Of a stretch of 14,388 nt of DNA, positions 13,095-14,388 are shown piece after piece; positions within the stretch are counted from its first letter, which is position 1, and each line of letters starts with the position of its first letter. Below the pieces are notes generated by a model. The model had not been told where the DNA came from, searched no databases, and saw nothing but the letters and a program-made list of their open reading frames with translations. The position numbers and the translations under genes are program-made. The DNA is taken from positions 1 to 14,388 of the forward strand of contig CALLQJ010000279.1 in assembly GCA_938014865.1 (NCBI GenBank). Reading direction: 5' to 3'. This DNA is from an uncultured Fastidiosipila sp. GTDB taxonomy: Bacteria > Bacillota > Clostridia > Saccharofermentanales > Fastidiosipilaceae.

Positions 13095-14235
13095 AAACAG
13101 TCCGAAAGATTTATGGCAGCGGGAGAGCAAACCCGATATCCGTTTTGCGGCGGCAACGGGACGTATCCGCGTGCTCGAAGAAAAGATGCTTTCCGAAGAG
13201 GATTTTCTGCATCTGGCCGATCCGCATGTCAGTTTCAGTCAGCGCCGCGAGATCCTGAATAAAGCAGGCTATTCCGGCGAAGGCTCGAATGAGCAGGTTA
13301 TTCTGCAGGGGCGTGATAAACAGGATCGTCTGCTGTATGAATTGTCTGAGGGGACCAACCTGGCGACGGTTCTGCTGATGGACCTGGATTATCATAATCT
13401 CAAAGCCATCGTGCGTTTTCTGCTCTTGGAGCAGCATGAACAGCAGGCGGCCGCGAGCCGGGCACAGACGCAGACGGAAAGCTTCGTCAAGGAATATCAG
13501 GCAGATATCCCGCCGAAGCTTAAGCCGCTGATCCGGGAAACGGCGCCGACCTCGCCCGAGCTTTTGTTTGACGTGGTGGTGGACTTGATGCGCGGGGAAA
13601 CGGTCGACAGGCCGGAGGAACTGCGCCCGATGTTTTTTGACCATATAAAAGAAGTTACAGATATTGCCGGAAGCGGCCGGGAAATGTCGGCGGCGGACCT
13701 TCTGGCGGACCGTTTGTGTTTTGAAGAAATGCTTGCCGAAGCAGAAAAAACAAAACAGTCCTCATTCCGGCAATTCCTGCTGGACTATATTTCTATTGTG
13801 GCCGACGAAGAAAACCTGGAAAGCTTTCTGCGTGTCCGGAGAGGACACGGCAGCAAGGACTTTTTGGCCCGCGCGCTGGTGCCGGGCGGGAAGGTCTCGC
13901 CGGAAGAACTGCTGGCGCTTTTTGATGCAGAGCGTGAAGAACTGACGGCTTTGTTTCAGAAAAGCTATGTCAGCGCGGTGATGGATCCCGTCCCGCCTTA
14001 CCGGGACAGAGCGGATATCCGGGCTTTTGGCATTATGAAAGATGAAATTCTGATGCGCCTGGCCCTCTTGGGCAAGAAGGCGGCAGCCGGCGGAGAAGCG
14101 GTATTAGGTTTCTGGCTGGCGAAGCGCCTGGAGATGCGCAAGATCCGTGTGATTTTACAGGCTGCCGGAAGAGGCATGCGTCAGGAAGAGATTATGCCGC
14201 TGATCCGGCCGGCGGATAAGGGGTATGAGAGATGA
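13087..14235 (+). CDS. ntpC: V-type ATPase central subunit C / d (NtpC, AC39-like)
   Basis: 382 residues, mainly helical and without membrane segments, as expected for the AC39/NtpC family. This funnel-shaped subunit connects the rotor ring to the central stalk. Family-like stretches are AAATGRIRVLEEKMLSEEDFL (22-42), a YHNLKAIVRFLL segment near 100-112 (the usual D.N..K..R.. pattern) and MRKIRVILQAAGRGM near 351-365, the typical C-terminal LRxILxxKxxG-like motif. AAAAGGAGG at 13070-13078 is the ribosome binding site, 8 bases before the ATG. The start overlaps ntpE by 8 bases, and the stop overlaps ntpG as ATGA. Translational coupling is likely. Length is somewhat above the common 320-350 residues because of the N-terminal 15 or so residues and a loop. 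Confidence 0.9.
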   Translation: MRKNSPKDLWQRESKPDIRFAAATGRIRVLEEKMLSEEDFLHLADPHVSFSQRREILNKAGYSGEGSNEQVILQGRDKQDRLLYELSEGTNLATVLLMDLDYHNLKAIVRFLLLEQHEQQAAASRAQTQTESFVKEYQADIPPKLKPLIRETAPTSPELLFDVVVDLMRGETVDRPEELRPMFFDHIKEVTDIAGSGREMSAADLLADRLCFEEMLAEAEKTKQSSFRQFLLDYISIVADEENLESFLRVRRGHGSKDFLARALVPGGKVSPEELLALFDAEREELTALFQKSYVSAVMDPVPPYRDRADIRAFGIMKDEILMRLALLGKKAAAGGEAVLGFWLAKRLEMRKIRVILQAAGRGMRQEEIMPLIRPADKGYER

Positions 14236-14371
14236 GTAAATACGAGATCGCTGTTATAGGAGATGAAGGCAGTGTCATTGCTTTCCGCGGCCTCGGTTTT
14301 ACGGTCGTACCGCTTGAAAGCAGTGAGGGTGCGGAACGCGAACTGCGCCGATTAATTAACAGTAAACGCTA
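14232..14371 (+). CDS. ntpG: V-type ATPase subunit F (NtpG), 3' truncated by adapter sequence
   Basis: 46 residues are readable: the N-terminal half of the roughly 100-residue subunit F. YEIAVIGDEGSVIAFRGLGF is diagnostic (AVIGD...V.GF..LG in the family), followed by VVPLESSEGAERELRRLIN. Subunit F sits on the central stalk and regulates the catalytic head. The start overlaps the ntpC stop as ATGA. The apparent stop TAA at 14370-14372 is formed only by joining genomic TA to the first A of the adapter; genomic TAT or TAC (Tyr) would fit the family at this point. The gene therefore certainly continues in the real genome, where catalytic subunits A and B and then D would be expected. Confidence 0.9.
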
Positions 14372-14388
14372 AGATCGGAAGAGCGTCG
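14372..14388 (+). other. Illumina sequencing adapter remnant, not genomic
   Basis: AGATCGGAAGAGCGTCG is exactly the start of the Illumina TruSeq adapter as read through at the end of short inserts. It sits at the very end of the window and interrupts a conserved gene. It should be trimmed. The first base, or a base just before it, could be genomic by coincidence. Confidence 0.97.

Noticed and set aside
1..14388. CRISPR array, tRNA/rRNA gene, insertion sequence, prophage or toxin-antitoxin pair
   Set aside because: I looked for regularly spaced repeats, clover-leaf ends, terminal inverted repeats with transposase motifs and small paired genes, and saw none that could be supported.

Overview
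The window reads as a chromosomal segment of a Bacillota (Firmicutes)-type anaerobe. The evidence is AGGAGG-type ribosome binding sites, a secreted protein with G5-like repeats and a degenerate sortase-type signal, a flavoredoxin-like protein, an M42 peptidase, and a V-type ATPase operon in the Enterococcus hirae ntp order. Lineage below phylum cannot be fixed from sequence alone. No RNA genes, CRISPR array, insertion sequence or phage genes were seen.

Region 1 (1-3403, + strand) starts inside a GlgX-type glycogen debranching enzyme with an unusual charged C-terminal tail. An HD-domain phosphohydrolase follows 6 bases later. Next come an MscS-family channel that stops right after its pore helix, and an alpha/beta hydrolase fold protein that has lost its catalytic serine and histidine. 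A bidirectional terminator closes this block.

Region 2 (3443-5571) holds a divergent pair. A TspO/MBR-related membrane protein lies on the - strand and an M42 aminopeptidase on the + strand. They share a 165-base control region with a TATAAT box, a hairpin and repeated AAGACAGC words.

Region 3 (5572-8529) is a single-gene unit with its own promoter(s) and a strong terminator. The gene encodes an 886-residue surface protein: signal peptide, small domain, internal LVKTG-like signal, two-helix membrane hairpin, several G5-like repeats and a degenerate CAP/SCP-like C-terminal domain. Two overlapping mini-ORFs lie just upstream. This is the most unusual gene in the window.

Region 4 (8586-9155, - strand) is a flavin reductase/flavoredoxin-like protein. 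It is followed by an AT-rich divergent spacer without genes.

Region 5 (9397 to the end, + strand) is the first part of a V-type ATPase operon: ntpF, ntpI, ntpK, ntpE, ntpC and the start of ntpG. The order and the tight spacing or overlaps indicate one transcript. The catalytic A and B subunits and D would lie beyond the edge. The c-ring subunit keeps the residues that bind Na+ in E. hirae, so a Na+-translocating enzyme is plausible.

The last 17 bases are Illumina adapter sequence, not genome. They create a false stop codon in ntpG.
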